A stretch of 64,000 nucleotides of DNA from contig NZ_CP102428.1 in NCBI RefSeq assembly GCF_024652905.1, forward strand, positions 632,501 to 696,500, written 5' to 3'. Origin of the DNA: Pseudomonas oryzihabitans. Lineage in GTDB: Bacteria; Pseudomonadota; Gammaproteobacteria; Pseudomonadales; Pseudomonadaceae. The notes below the pieces were generated by a model. It was given only the letters and a program-made list of their open reading frames with translations. It did no database searches and was not told the DNA's origin. Of the stretch, positions 31,413 through 40,915 are shown piece by piece (position 1 is the stretch's first letter; every line of letters begins with the position of its first letter). A program made the translations under genes and the position numbers.

Positions 31413-33602
31413 ATGAACACCCAAGGAACCCTCTGCCAGCCCATCCGCCTTCCTCGCGCGGCCCTTCGTCAGTTGCTCCTGATCGGCGCGCTGATTCCCT
31501 TTCCGCTGACGGCCCTGGCCGCCACGGTGGCCGAGCAGAACGCTACGGAACTGGACACCCTGACCATCGAAGGCAATCGCCTCTACGACATGGCGCCCTC
31601 GGAACAGACCGGCGGCTATACCGTGGATTCGGCGACCGTGGGCACCAAGACGCCGGCCGCCCTGCGCGACATTCCCCAGTCGATCACCTCCTATACCAGC
31701 GAGTACATCAAGGATCGCAACTTCAACACCCTGGACGAGCTGGCCAAGTCCACGGCCGGGTTGCGGGTGCTGACCAACGACAGCGGGCGTTCCTCCATCT
31801 ATTCGCGTGGCTACGAGTACGACGAATACAACATCGACGGCCTGCCGGCGCCCATGACCAGCATCTTCGGCACCGTGCCCATCCTCTCGCCCTTCGACCG
31901 GGTCGAGATCATGCGCGGCCCCTCCGGGCTGTTCAACAGCACCAGCGAACTGGGCGGCATCGTCAACATGGTGCGCAAGCGCGGCACCGACGAGTTCCAG
32001 GGGCATATCACCGGGCGCTACGGCTCCTGGGACACCAACTACCAGGAGATCGACCTGGCCGGTCCGCTCACCGCGAGCAAGAACGTCCGTGGCCGCTTCG
32101 TCGCCTCCCGCGCCGACAGCAATGGCGAGGTGGACTACAACGCCAACACCGACCAGAGTTACTACGGCGACCTGGACATCGACCTGTCCGACGCCACCCA
32201 GATCTCCTTCGGCCTGATCCATCAGGTCAAGAACCTCACCCCGCACAACGGCTATCCCACCGACACCCAGGGCAATCTGCTGGACTTCAGTCAGTCGCGC
32301 TTCCTGGGGGCGGACTGGAACTACTTCGACGGCAAGACCACCGACGGCATCTTCGAGCTGACCCATAGGTTCGATAACGGCGGCTATGGGCGCATCGCTG
32401 CCCGGGCATCGCACCGGGAAGCGGATTACCTCTATGCCTTCACCGGCGGGGCGGTTCAGGCCAATGGCAACACCAGCATCCGCGCCAGCACCCGGGACTT
32501 CGAGCAGGACGCCTATTCCCTCGATGCCAGCTACAGCCAGCCCTTCGAGGCGCTGGGGCAGGTCAGCGAATTCGTCGTGGGTACCGACTACAAGCACTAC
32601 GACACCGATTACCAGAATGGCAACAGCGTCCTGGGTACGGTCAATGTGAACAGCTATTCGCCAACCCGCTTCGCCAAGCCGGCGCGCGCCTACCAGACCG
32701 ACTTCAATAGTGAGGATCGCGAGTTCGGCCTCTATTCCAAGGTGACCTTCCGGCCCATCGAGCGCCTGGCGCTGATCGGCGGCGCCCGCGTTTCCTGGTA
32801 CCGGGGCGAGGCCTACACCACCACCCTGGCCAGCGGCGCCGAGGCGGGGGAAAGCCAGAAGCACAGTGGCTTCGTCACCCCCTATCTGGGCACCGTCTAC
32901 GACTTGGACGACTACCATTCCCTCTACGCCAGCTACTCTAAGGTCTACAAGCCGCAGAGCGAGCTGGATGGCCAGGGCAAGGCGCTGGATCCGCGCGAGG
33001 GTGACCAGTACGAGGTCGGGATCAAGGGCAGCTACTTCAACGGCGATATGAATGCACGGCTGTCGATCTTCCAGCTGACCGACGAGAACCGGGCGGCCCG
33101 GCCCTTCGACGCCAACGGCGTGGCCATCACCACCTATTCCGACAGCTCCGGCAAGACCCGGGTGAAGGGCGCCGAGATCGAGGTCAGCGGCAAGCTCACC
33201 GAGCAGTGGGAGATGCTCGCCGGCTACACCTACATGGATACCCAGAACCTCAGCGGCGATGGCAATACCCTGTTCGAAGCCATGCCCAAGCACATGGCCT
33301 CGCTGTGGACCAAGTACACCCTGGCGGGCGGTCCGCTGACCGGTCTGAGCATCGGCGGCGGGGTGACCGCGATGAGCGATTTCTCTCAGACCAACCAGAC
33401 CTCTGGAGTCAACGTGTCCGCCCCCGGCTATGCCACGGTGGATGCCAAGTTCTCCTATCCGGTCACCAAGCAACTCACCGCGACCCTGGACGTGAACAAC
33501 CTTCTCGACAAGGAATACTGGTCGCGCGTAGGTTCGGTCTCCACCTTCAACTTCCAGGGCCCCTCGCGTAGCGTGATGGTCGGCGCGCGTTACGACTTCT
33601 GA
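31413..33602 (+). CDS. TonB-dependent siderophore receptor (FpvA/FhuE-like)
   Basis: 729 aa from MNTQGTLCQPIRLPRAALRQ; the longer frame would extend through the Fur box. The signal peptide ends near TALAA. A TonB-box-like DTLTIEGN follows at ~45. The plug has IPQSITSYTSEYIKDRNFNT and DRVEIMRGPSGLFNSTSELG, and the protein ends in YDF as outer-membrane barrels do. The plug sequence is of the hydroxamate/pyoverdine/coprogen receptor type rather than FepA. No N-terminal signalling (STN) domain is present. It lies 83 nt upstream of fes in the same direction, so it should import the ferric form of the siderophore made here. Confidence 0.9.
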   Translation: MNTQGTLCQPIRLPRAALRQLLLIGALIPFPLTALAATVAEQNATELDTLTIEGNRLYDMAPSEQTGGYTVDSATVGTKTPAALRDIPQSITSYTSEYIKDRNFNTLDELAKSTAGLRVLTNDSGRSSIYSRGYEYDEYNIDGLPAPMTSIFGTVPILSPFDRVEIMRGPSGLFNSTSELGGIVNMVRKRGTDEFQGHITGRYGSWDTNYQEIDLAGPLTASKNVRGRFVASRADSNGEVDYNANTDQSYYGDLDIDLSDATQISFGLIHQVKNLTPHNGYPTDTQGNLLDFSQSRFLGADWNYFDGKTTDGIFELTHRFDNGGYGRIAARASHREADYLYAFTGGAVQANGNTSIRASTRDFEQDAYSLDASYSQPFEALGQVSEFVVGTDYKHYDTDYQNGNSVLGTVNVNSYSPTRFAKPARAYQTDFNSEDREFGLYSKVTFRPIERLALIGGARVSWYRGEAYTTTLASGAEAGESQKHSGFVTPYLGTVYDLDDYHSLYASYSKVYKPQSELDGQGKALDPREGDQYEVGIKGSYFNGDMNARLSIFQLTDENRAARPFDANGVAITTYSDSSGKTRVKGAEIEVSGKLTEQWEMLAGYTYMDTQNLSGDGNTLFEAMPKHMASLWTKYTLAGGPLTGLSIGGGVTAMSDFSQTNQTSGVNVSAPGYATVDAKFSYPVTKQLTATLDVNNLLDKEYWSRVGSVSTFNFQGPSRSVMVGARYDF

Positions 33603-33685
33603 GGTCCAGGCCGACCCGGGCCAAGCTCGGGCCGGTCGGCGCGATGCAGGCCATGACGATCTCTTCCACGATGCACTGAGATGCG

Positions 33686-34939
33686 ATGAAAGATTCACTC
33701 TTCCAGCGGGACGATGTGGGCAGCGAGTCCTGGTGGCAGGCCGTCGCCTGCCGCGGCACGCCGCTGATCGAACCCACTGTGGCCGGGCGCTATCGCCTGA
33801 CCTTTGTCTGGCGCGATCCCGAGGGTTTGGCCGAGCGCTCCGGTACCCAGCGGGTCTGGCTCAATATCACCGGGGTCACCGACCACCATCAACCGGGCCT
33901 GCCGGAGAGCCTGCGGCGTCTGCCAGGCACCGATGTCTGGGCGTGGGAGACCGAGCTGGAGGGTCGCTGGCGCGGCAGTTACTGCCTGATCCCCAGTGGG
34001 GAGCCGGCGCCCTTCGAAGGCGAGGTCCAGCCTGATCTCCAGGGCATCCGCCTCTGGTGGCGCAGCGTCTTTCCCCTGGCCCAGGCCGACCGGCTCAATC
34101 CCCGCCGCGCCTGGCAGGGTGGCCGCGGGTTGGCGGTGTCGGGTGTGCATCTGCCGGATGCGCCTGCGCAACCGGCCTGGGCGGCCTTCGACACCGATCG
34201 CACCCTGTCTCCCGCGGCATGGTCGAGCCTGCAGCAGTTCCAGTGGGACAGCGCCAGACTGGGCAACAGCCGCCCGGTGTGGCTCTTCGCTACCGGTAAT
34301 ACCACCCCTATGGAGCGGCCGCTGGCCATTCTGCTGGATGGGCAATTCTGGGCCCAGACGATGCCCATCGGCGTGCCGTTGCAAGAGCTCACGGATGCCG
34401 GCCAGTTGCCGGAAGCGGTCTATCTGCTGATCGACCACAGCGATCGCGCCCTGCGTGGTAGCGAGTTGCCCTGCAATCCCGAGTTCTGGCTGGCGCTGCA
34501 GGAAGAGCTGCTACCCCAGGTGCGCGACTGGGCGCCCCATGCCCAGTCGGCCACCTCGACCGTGGTCGCCGGGCAGAGCTTTGGCGGGTTGGCGGCGCTC
34601 TATGCCGCCTTGCACTGGCCGGAGCGCTTCGGCTGCGCGCTGAGCCAGTCCGGTTCCTTCTGGTGGCCGCAACGCGGCGAACCAGGCCGACTGTTCGAGG
34701 CGCTGGAAAGCGGGCAGGGGAGGGGGCATCCCTTGCGGCTGTTCATCGAGGCGGGGCTGCGCGAGCCGGCCATCCTCGAAGCCTCCCGGGCCTTGGTCCC
34801 GCGCCTGCGCGAGCAGGGCCACGCGCTCGACTATCGCGAGATCGATGGGGGCCATGATGCCCTCTGGTGGCGCGGAGGCCTGCTCGACGGCCTGGTCCGG
34901 CTCTGGCAACCCCTGGTCGCCGCCGACGCCCACCGCTAA
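33686..34939 (+). CDS. fes: Enterobactin-type esterase Fes
   Basis: 417 aa, close to E. coli Fes. It has the N-terminal Fes domain (RYRLTFVWRDPEGLAERSGT, RVWLNITGVTDHHQPG, LEGRWRGSYCLIPSGE) and a C-terminal alpha/beta-hydrolase (putative esterase) with nucleophile elbow AGQSFGGLAALYAALHWPER (Ser in GQSFGG) and the catalytic-type His in EIDGGHDALWWRGG. Located in the cytoplasm, it would hydrolyse the trilactone of the imported ferric siderophore to release iron. It lies downstream of the receptor and 21 nt before the MbtH-like gene. A strong Shine-Dalgarno is not evident before its ATG. Confidence 0.93.
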   Translation: MKDSLFQRDDVGSESWWQAVACRGTPLIEPTVAGRYRLTFVWRDPEGLAERSGTQRVWLNITGVTDHHQPGLPESLRRLPGTDVWAWETELEGRWRGSYCLIPSGEPAPFEGEVQPDLQGIRLWWRSVFPLAQADRLNPRRAWQGGRGLAVSGVHLPDAPAQPAWAAFDTDRTLSPAAWSSLQQFQWDSARLGNSRPVWLFATGNTTPMERPLAILLDGQFWAQTMPIGVPLQELTDAGQLPEAVYLLIDHSDRALRGSELPCNPEFWLALQEELLPQVRDWAPHAQSATSTVVAGQSFGGLAALYAALHWPERFGCALSQSGSFWWPQRGEPGRLFEALESGQGRGHPLRLFIEAGLREPAILEASRALVPRLREQGHALDYREIDGGHDALWWRGGLLDGLVRLWQPLVAADAHR

Positions 34940-34960
34940 TCCCTACTGCCAGGAGGTCCG

Positions 34961-35167
34961 ATGGACGCTCTCAATCCCTTCGACGATCCCGCGCAGGTGC
35001 TGCTGATCCTGCGCAATGCCCGGGGCCAGTGCAGCCTCTGGCCGGAGACCATGGCCGTTCCCGCCGGCTGGGCGCCGGTGTTCGGGCCCGCACCGCGCGC
35101 GGCCTGCGACGACTGGCTGGCCAGCCACTGGCGCGATATCCGCCCGGCCGCCTCTCTGCTTTCCTGA
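34961..35167 (+). CDS. MbtH-like protein (YbdZ type)
   Basis: 68 aa. It begins MDALNPFDDPAQVLLILRNA and contains GQCSLWPETMAVPAGWAPVF then ACDDWLASHWRDIRP, matching the MbtH family signature (NPFD, SLWP, VPxGW, W-x-D-x-RP). AGGAGG stands 6 nt before the ATG. MbtH proteins bind and activate adenylation domains of non-ribosomal peptide synthetases. The gene is immediately upstream of entF (12 nt), as ybdZ is in E. coli, so EntF is the expected partner. Confidence 0.95.
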   Translation: MDALNPFDDPAQVLLILRNARGQCSLWPETMAVPAGWAPVFGPAPRAACDDWLASHWRDIRPAASLLS

Positions 35168-35178
35168 CTGGAGTTCCT

Positions 35179-38100
35179 GTGTCCTCTACGCCCTCTTGCG
35201 TCTTTCCCGAGCTGCCCCTGGTCGCCGCCCAGCCCGGTATCTGGATGGCCGATCAGCTGTCGCCCCATGCCAATGCCTTCGCCGTGGCCCATCTGGTCGA
35301 GTTGCGCGGGCCGCTCGACGCCCAGGCGCTGCTGTTGGCCATCGTCCAGGGCCTCGGCGAACTGGACAGCCTCCAGCTCAGGTTCGCCGAGCGTGAGGGC
35401 GAACTGATGCAGTGGATCGACAGCGATGCGGTGATCACTGCGCCCGAGTGGCTGGATCTGCGCGATGCGGCGGATCCCGAGCATGCGGCGCGAACGGCCA
35501 TCCGCGCCGATCTCGACGGCGACCTGAGAGCCACCAGTGGCGGTCCGCTGTGGCTCAACCGGATCTACCAGCTAGGCGACAATCACCTGTTCTGGTACCA
35601 GCGTTATCACCACCTGCTGATCGACGGCTATGGCTTCGCCGCCCTGGCCAAGCGGGTGGCCGCCCTGTACAGCGCCGCGGTACGCGGTGAGACGGCCGAG
35701 GCCTCGCCCTTCGTCTCCTTCGCCGAGGTGGTGCGCGAGTATCAGGACTATCAGCAGTCGGCCGTCCGCGAGCGCGACGAAGCCTTCTGGCGCGAACGCG
35801 GCGCGGCCTTGCCGCCGGCGGCCTCCCTGGCGCCGGGTGGCCTGTCGGGACAGGTGCCCACGCCGCGGGTAGTGGAGGCGCGCGCCCAGGTACCTGCCGA
35901 GGTCTTCGCCAGACTGGCCGAACAGGGCAAGGCCCAAGGGGTGACGCCAGCGGATCTGGCCGTGGCCCTGGCCGCCACCTGGTTCGCCCGTCTCAGCGGG
36001 CAACCGGCCTTCAGCGCCGGCTTCATCTTCATGAGACGCATGGGGTCGGTGGCGCTCAAATCCGGTGGCGCGACCCTCAACGTCCTACCGCTGGGCGTGC
36101 GTATCGACTCGACCCAGAGGCTGCCGGAGCTGGCTGCCGGGTTGGCCGCCGAGCTCAAGAAGGTGCGTCGCCACCAGCGTTACGACGCCGAGCAGATCGC
36201 CCGCGATCTCGGCCGGCCGGGCGATGCCGAGCCGCTGACCGGACCGGTCATCAACCTCAAGCTGTTCGATTTCGCCCTGGATTTCGCCGGGGTGCCGGGC
36301 ATCACCCACGAACTGGCCTCGGGGCCGGTGCGCGACCTGGAGATCGCCCTCTACCTGGAGGCGAGCGGTGCCCTGGACATCAAGCTGCTGGGCAATGCCG
36401 AGCGCTATGCCGCCGAGCTGCTGCAGGGACACGCCGCGCGCTTCGGGCTGCTGGCGGAGCAATTGGCCGATCACCCTGGCCTTACCCTGGGTGAGGCAGA
36501 CCTGTTGGCCCCGGCAGACCGGAACTGGCTGGCCGCGATCAACGCCACTGAGCGCGCGCTACCGGCGACCACCCTGGCGACCCTGTTGGCCGACCAGGCG
36601 GCGCGCACCCCCGAGGCTCCGGCGCTGGCCGATCTGCAGCACGCCTTCAGCTATCGGGAAACGCGCCAGCAGGTGCTGGCCCTGGCCCAACGGCTGAGCG
36701 CGGCCGGGGTAGGGCGGGGCGATATCGTTGCCGTGGCCCTGCCGCGTTCGGTGTTCCTGTCCCTGGCGCTGCTGGCCACGATCGAACTGGGCGCCGCCTA
36801 CCTGCCGCTGGACAGCGGCTATCCCGACGAGCGCCTGCAACTGATGCTCGACGACGCCCGGCCACGGGTGCTGGTGACCGATGCCAGCCAACGCGGGCGT
36901 TTCCCGGGGTTGGACGATAGCCAGGTGCTGATCCTGGATGCGCCCCTGAAGGGGGTGGACCAGGATCCGGTGTTCGAAGGGCCGCGCCCCGGCGATCCAG
37001 CCTATCTGCTCTATACCTCCGGCTCCACCGGTCGCCCCAAGGGCGTGGTGGTGGGGCATGCGGCCATCGTCAATCGCCTGCTATGGATGCAGGACAGCTA
37101 TCCCATCGGCGCCGGCGACACCGTCTTGCAGAAGACGCCGAGCAGCTTCGATGTCTCGGTCTGGGAGTTCTTCTGGCCGCTGCTGGTGGGCGCCCGGCTG
37201 TACCTGGCGCCGCCCGAGGCTCATCGCGATCCCGCGGCGCTGCAGGAGCTGTTCGCTCGCGAGCGGGTGACCACGGTGCACTTCGTGCCGTCGATGCTGG
37301 CGGCCTTCGTCGCCAGCCTGGACGAGCCGGCCGCGGTGGCCCGCTGCGCCAGCCTGCGTCAGGTGTTCTGCAGCGGCGAAGCCCTGCCCACCGAGCTGGC
37401 CCGTACCTGGGAGCGCCGGGTCGGCGCGCCCCTGCACAATCTCTATGGCCCCACCGAGGCCGCAGTGGACGTCTCCTACCATCCGGCCCATGGCGCCGCC
37501 CTGGCGGCCGTCACCGGCAGCAGCGTGCCCATCGGCAAGCCGGTGTGGAATACCGGGCTGCACATCCTCGATGAACGCCTGCGGCCAGTGCCGCCGGGTG
37601 TGGCGGGGGAGCTCTATCTGAGCGGGGTGCAACTCGCCGATGGCTACCTGGGCCGACCGGAGCTGACCGCCGCACGCTTCATCGCCGCGCCGGACGGGCA
37701 GGGCGAGCGGCTGTATCGCACCGGCGACGTGGCGCGCTGGCTGCCTGAGGGCGTCGTCGAGTACCTCGGGCGCAGCGACGACCAGGTCAAGCTGCGCGGG
37801 CAGCGCATCGAACTGGCGGAAATCGACCATGCCCTGCTGGCGCTGCCAGGCGTGGCCCAGGCGGTCACCCATGCCCGGGTGCTGGGCGAGGCGGCCAACA
37901 GCGCAGGTGGCGATGCCCGCCAACTGGTGGGTTATCTGATCGCCCAGCCGGGCGCCGCACTGGACCTGGAGCGCCTGCGCACGCGCCTGGGCGAAAGCCT
38001 GCCGCCGCATCTGGTGCCAGTGGCCCTGGTGGAGCTGGACACCCTGCCCCTGGGGGCCACCGGCAAGCTGGATCGCAAGGCTCTGCCGGCGCCCCAGGGC

Positions 38101-39117
38101 GTGGCCAGGGCCGCGAGCCGACCCCTGGCGCCGGGGCTGGAGAGTGAATTGGCGGCGGCCTTTTCCGAGGTGCTCGGCTGCGCCATCGGTGGCGCGGACG
38201 ACGACTTCTTCGCCCTGGGCGGTCATTCGTTGCTGGCCATGACCCTGGCGGCCAATCTGCGGCGGCGGCTGGGGCAGCCGGTGTCCATGGGCCAGATCAT
38301 GGTGGCCTCCAGTGTCGCCCGCCTGGCGCGCCAGCTGGAGCAGGACGCGGCCCGCGAGACCCGTGCGGGCTTCGAGACCCTGCTGCCGCTGCGCCCGGGC
38401 GACGGTCCCACGCTGTTCTGTTTCCATCCGGCCTCGGGCTTCGCCTGGCAATTCAGCGTGCTGGCTCGGCACCTGGATCCGCGCTGGTCGTTGCTCGGTA
38501 TCCAGTCGCCGCGTCCGGACGGCCCCCTGGCCCAGGGCGCCGATCTGGAAGCCGTCATCCAGCGCCATCTGCGCACCCTGCGCGAGGTGCAGCCGCAGGG
38601 CCCCTATCATCTGCTCGGCTATTCCCTGGGCGGTACCCTGGCCCAGGGCCTGGCGGCGCGACTGCAGGCGGCAGGAGAAGAGGTCGCCTTCCTCGGCCTG
38701 CTCGATACCTATCCGCCGGAAACCCAGAACTGGCAGGAGCGCGGGGGCCAGCGCGAGCTGGATCCGGAGGTGCTGGCCGAGGTGAATCGCGAACGCGAGG
38801 CCTTTCTCGCCGCCCAGCAGGGGCTGACCGATCCGGCGCTGGGGGAGGGGGCCGAGCTGTTCGCCACCATCGAGGGCAACTACGCCGATTCGGTGCGGCT
38901 GCTGGCCACGGCGCGCAGCGCTCGCTTCGACGGCGAGGCGCTGATGTTCGTCGCCCGCCGCACCCTGCCGGCGGGAATGGACGTCAAGGCCACCTGGGCG
39001 CCCTGGATCACCCGCCTGCAGGCCCATGAGGTGGATTGCGCCCATGTCGACATCATCGCCCCGGCCCAGCTGGCGCAGATCGGTCCGGTGCTGAATCGGG
39101 CGCTGAAAGGACTCTAG
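35179..39117 (+). CDS. entF: Enterobactin synthase component F, NRPS (C-A-T-TE)
   Basis: 1312 aa from a GTG with CTGGAG upstream; E. coli EntF is 1293 aa. Condensation domain (~8-430) with HHLLIDGYG at 144-152; adenylation domain (~440-960) with LLYTSGSTGRPKG near 611 and FDVSVWEFFWP / NLYGPTEAAVDVSYHP, matching the serine-specific EntF pocket; carrier domain with phosphopantetheine Ser1017 in GGHSLL; thioesterase with Ser1149 in GYSLGG and a C-terminal His in AHVDII. It activates L-serine, couples it to 2,3-dihydroxybenzoate delivered by EntB, and cyclises three units. It ends 4 nt inside the convergent fepC stop. Confidence 0.96.
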   Translation: MSSTPSCVFPELPLVAAQPGIWMADQLSPHANAFAVAHLVELRGPLDAQALLLAIVQGLGELDSLQLRFAEREGELMQWIDSDAVITAPEWLDLRDAADPEHAARTAIRADLDGDLRATSGGPLWLNRIYQLGDNHLFWYQRYHHLLIDGYGFAALAKRVAALYSAAVRGETAEASPFVSFAEVVREYQDYQQSAVRERDEAFWRERGAALPPAASLAPGGLSGQVPTPRVVEARAQVPAEVFARLAEQGKAQGVTPADLAVALAATWFARLSGQPAFSAGFIFMRRMGSVALKSGGATLNVLPLGVRIDSTQRLPELAAGLAAELKKVRRHQRYDAEQIARDLGRPGDAEPLTGPVINLKLFDFALDFAGVPGITHELASGPVRDLEIALYLEASGALDIKLLGNAERYAAELLQGHAARFGLLAEQLADHPGLTLGEADLLAPADRNWLAAINATERALPATTLATLLADQAARTPEAPALADLQHAFSYRETRQQVLALAQRLSAAGVGRGDIVAVALPRSVFLSLALLATIELGAAYLPLDSGYPDERLQLMLDDARPRVLVTDASQRGRFPGLDDSQVLILDAPLKGVDQDPVFEGPRPGDPAYLLYTSGSTGRPKGVVVGHAAIVNRLLWMQDSYPIGAGDTVLQKTPSSFDVSVWEFFWPLLVGARLYLAPPEAHRDPAALQELFARERVTTVHFVPSMLAAFVASLDEPAAVARCASLRQVFCSGEALPTELARTWERRVGAPLHNLYGPTEAAVDVSYHPAHGAALAAVTGSSVPIGKPVWNTGLHILDERLRPVPPGVAGELYLSGVQLADGYLGRPELTAARFIAAPDGQGERLYRTGDVARWLPEGVVEYLGRSDDQVKLRGQRIELAEIDHALLALPGVAQAVTHARVLGEAANSAGGDARQLVGYLIAQPGAALDLERLRTRLGESLPPHLVPVALVELDTLPLGATGKLDRKALPAPQGVARAASRPLAPGLESELAAAFSEVLGCAIGGADDDFFALGGHSLLAMTLAANLRRRLGQPVSMGQIMVASSVARLARQLEQDAARETRAGFETLLPLRPGDGPTLFCFHPASGFAWQFSVLARHLDPRWSLLGIQSPRPDGPLAQGADLEAVIQRHLRTLREVQPQGPYHLLGYSLGGTLAQGLAARLQAAGEEVAFLGLLDTYPPETQNWQERGGQRELDPEVLAEVNREREAFLAAQQGLTDPALGEGAELFATIEGNYADSVRLLATARSARFDGEALMFVARRTLPAGMDVKATWAPWITRLQAHEVDCAHVDIIAPAQLAQIGPVLNRALKGL

Positions 39118-39920
39118 CCAGCCGAGCGCCGTGCCAGGGGCACCACCATGGGTGTCCCGGCCACCGGGTCGTCGATGATCAGGCAGTCCAGGTCGTAGAC
39201 CGCCTTGATCAGCGCGGGGGTGACCACCTCGCGCGGGCGGCCGGTGGCCAGTACCTTGCCGTCGCGCATGGCCACCAGGTGGGTGGCGTAGCGACAGGCG
39301 TGGTTGAGGTCGTGCAGCACCATCACCAGGGTGTGGCCCTGCTGGCGATTGAGGTCTTCCAGCAATTCCAGCAGGTCGATCTGGTGGGTGATATCGAGCC
39401 AGGTCGTGGGTTCGTCCAGCAGCAGCAGGGGTGTTTCCTGGGCCAGGGCCATGGCGATCCATACCCGCTGGCGTTGGCCGCCGGAGAGGGTGTCCACCGC
39501 CCGGTCGGCCAGTTCGAAGACGCCGGTGGCCTGCATGGCGTGGGTCACCGCACGCTCATCGTCGCCGCGTACGCCACCGAACAGGGTCTGGTGTGGATAG
39601 CGCCCGCGGGCCACCAGATCGCGCACCGAGATATCGCCCGGGGCCTGGGAGCTTTGGGGTAGCAAGCCCAGCCGGCGAGCGACCTCCTTGGTGCGATAGC
39701 TCTGGATCGCCTGGCCGTCCAGCCAGACCTGGCCCTGGCTGGGCGCCAGCAGCCTGCTCAGGGTACGCAGCAGGGTCGACTTGCCGCAGCCGTTGGGGCC
39801 GATGATGACCGTCAGCTCGCCATCGGGAATGGTCAGCGAGAGGTCCTCGGCGATCAGCTTGCGGCCGTAGCCCAGGGTCAGGCGCTCGGCGTGCAGGCGC
39901 GAGGAAGGGGCGTCGTTCAT
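39114..39920 (-). CDS. fepC: Ferric-enterobactin-type ABC transporter ATP-binding protein
   Basis: 268 aa, normal for FepC (271). Walker A GPNGCGKSTLLRTLSRLLAP, Q-loop GLLPQSSQAPGDISVRDL, ABC signature LSGGQRQRVWIAMALAQETP and Walker B LLLLDEPTTWLD are intact. It energises inner-membrane import of the ferric siderophore with FepD and FepG. It is the last gene of fepDGC, overlapping fepG by 4 nt, and its stop overlaps the convergent entF stop by 4 nt, leaving no room for a classical terminator between them. Confidence 0.95.
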   Translation of the reverse strand: MNDAPSSRLHAERLTLGYGRKLIAEDLSLTIPDGELTVIIGPNGCGKSTLLRTLSRLLAPSQGQVWLDGQAIQSYRTKEVARRLGLLPQSSQAPGDISVRDLVARGRYPHQTLFGGVRGDDERAVTHAMQATGVFELADRAVDTLSGGQRQRVWIAMALAQETPLLLLDEPTTWLDITHQIDLLELLEDLNRQQGHTLVMVLHDLNHACRYATHLVAMRDGKVLATGRPREVVTPALIKAVYDLDCLIIDDPVAGTPMVVPLARRSAG

Positions 39921-40915
39921 GAGCGGCGGGACTCCCAGATGAGCAGGCCGATCAGGTAGAGCCCGCCCAGGCTCACCGTGACCAAGCCCACCGGCAGGAC
40001 ATAGGGCAGGAACAGGCGCTGGGCGATCAGATCGGCGCCCAGCAGCAGGACCGCGCCGGTGAGGGCGGCGGCGGGCAGCGCCAGGCGCTGGGTACCGGTC
40101 AGGCGGCGGGCGATCTGCGGTGCGGCCAGGGCGATGAAGGAGATCGGCCCGGCCACCGCGGTGCCGGCGGCGGTGAGCACCACGCCCAGGCCCAGTAGCG
40201 ACAGCCGGGTGCGTTCCACCGGCACACCCAGGGCGCAGGCGGTGTCGTCACCCATCTCCAGCAGGAACAGCCGGCGACTCAGCGCCAGGCTGGCCGCACC
40301 CGCCAGCAGGATGAAGACCACCGCCGGCCAGGCCTTGGCCCAGGTCAGGCCGTTGAGCGAGCCGGCGCTCCACAGGCCGGCGCTGAAGGCGGCTTCCAGA
40401 GAGGCATGCACGATCAGCCAGGTGTTGAGCGCCATCAGTAGGGCGCGCACGCCGATGCCGACGATGATGAGTCTTAAGGTATCCACGCCGCTGCCGCGCC
40501 AGGTGAGGGCATAGACCAGGGCGGCGCTGAGCAGACCGCCGATCAGGGCGGCGGTGGTGCTCCAGAGGATACTGGCCTGGAACAGCACCAGGGCGACCAG
40601 CACCCCGCTGTAGGCGCCGGTGTTGAAGCCCATGATGTCCGGGCTGCCGAGGGGATTGCGCAGCAACGACTGGAACAACGCGCCGCTCAGGCCCAGGGCG
40701 GCGCCGATCAGCAGTGCCAGGGCCACCCGCGGCAGCCGCCACTGGGTGACCACCAGTTCGATACCGCGCGGCGCCTCGCCGAGCAGGGCGGCCACTACCT
40801 GGGCAGGGCTCAGGGCCAGGCTGCCGCTACCCAGGGCGAACACCGCCAGCAGCAGCGCGCCGCCGAGCAGGGCCAGCAGCACGGCGGGCAGGCGCAGGCG
40901 ACCGGGGCGGTTCAT
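39917..40915 (-). CDS. fepG: Ferric-enterobactin-type ABC transporter permease FepG
   Basis: 332 aa (E. coli FepG 330) with about nine to ten hydrophobic helices, the FecCD/BtuC permease fold. Typical motifs include RLPRVALALLIGAALGLSGA, FQSLLRNPLGSPDIMGFNTG and GVPVERTRLSLLGLGVVLTA. It forms the inner-membrane channel with FepD. It is coupled by 4-nt overlaps to fepD (upstream) and fepC (downstream). Assignment as FepG rather than FepD follows its position (second) and the GFNTGAYSGV motif. Confidence 0.93.
   Translation of the reverse strand: MNRPGRLRLPAVLLALLGGALLLAVFALGSGSLALSPAQVVAALLGEAPRGIELVVTQWRLPRVALALLIGAALGLSGALFQSLLRNPLGSPDIMGFNTGAYSGVLVALVLFQASILWSTTAALIGGLLSAALVYALTWRGSGVDTLRLIIVGIGVRALLMALNTWLIVHASLEAAFSAGLWSAGSLNGLTWAKAWPAVVFILLAGAASLALSRRLFLLEMGDDTACALGVPVERTRLSLLGLGVVLTAAGTAVAGPISFIALAAPQIARRLTGTQRLALPAAALTGAVLLLGADLIAQRLFLPYVLPVGLVTVSLGGLYLIGLLIWESRRS

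Noticed and set aside
31326-33698. 790-codon minus-strand reading frame opposite the siderophore receptor
   Set aside because: It is an antisense shadow of a clearly homologous TonB-dependent receptor; its translation is Gly/Val/His-rich with no domain pattern.
37081-39462. 793-codon minus-strand reading frame opposite entF
   Set aside because: It lies antisense to the entF adenylation, carrier and thioesterase domains and the start of fepC, and arises from GC-rich codon bias.
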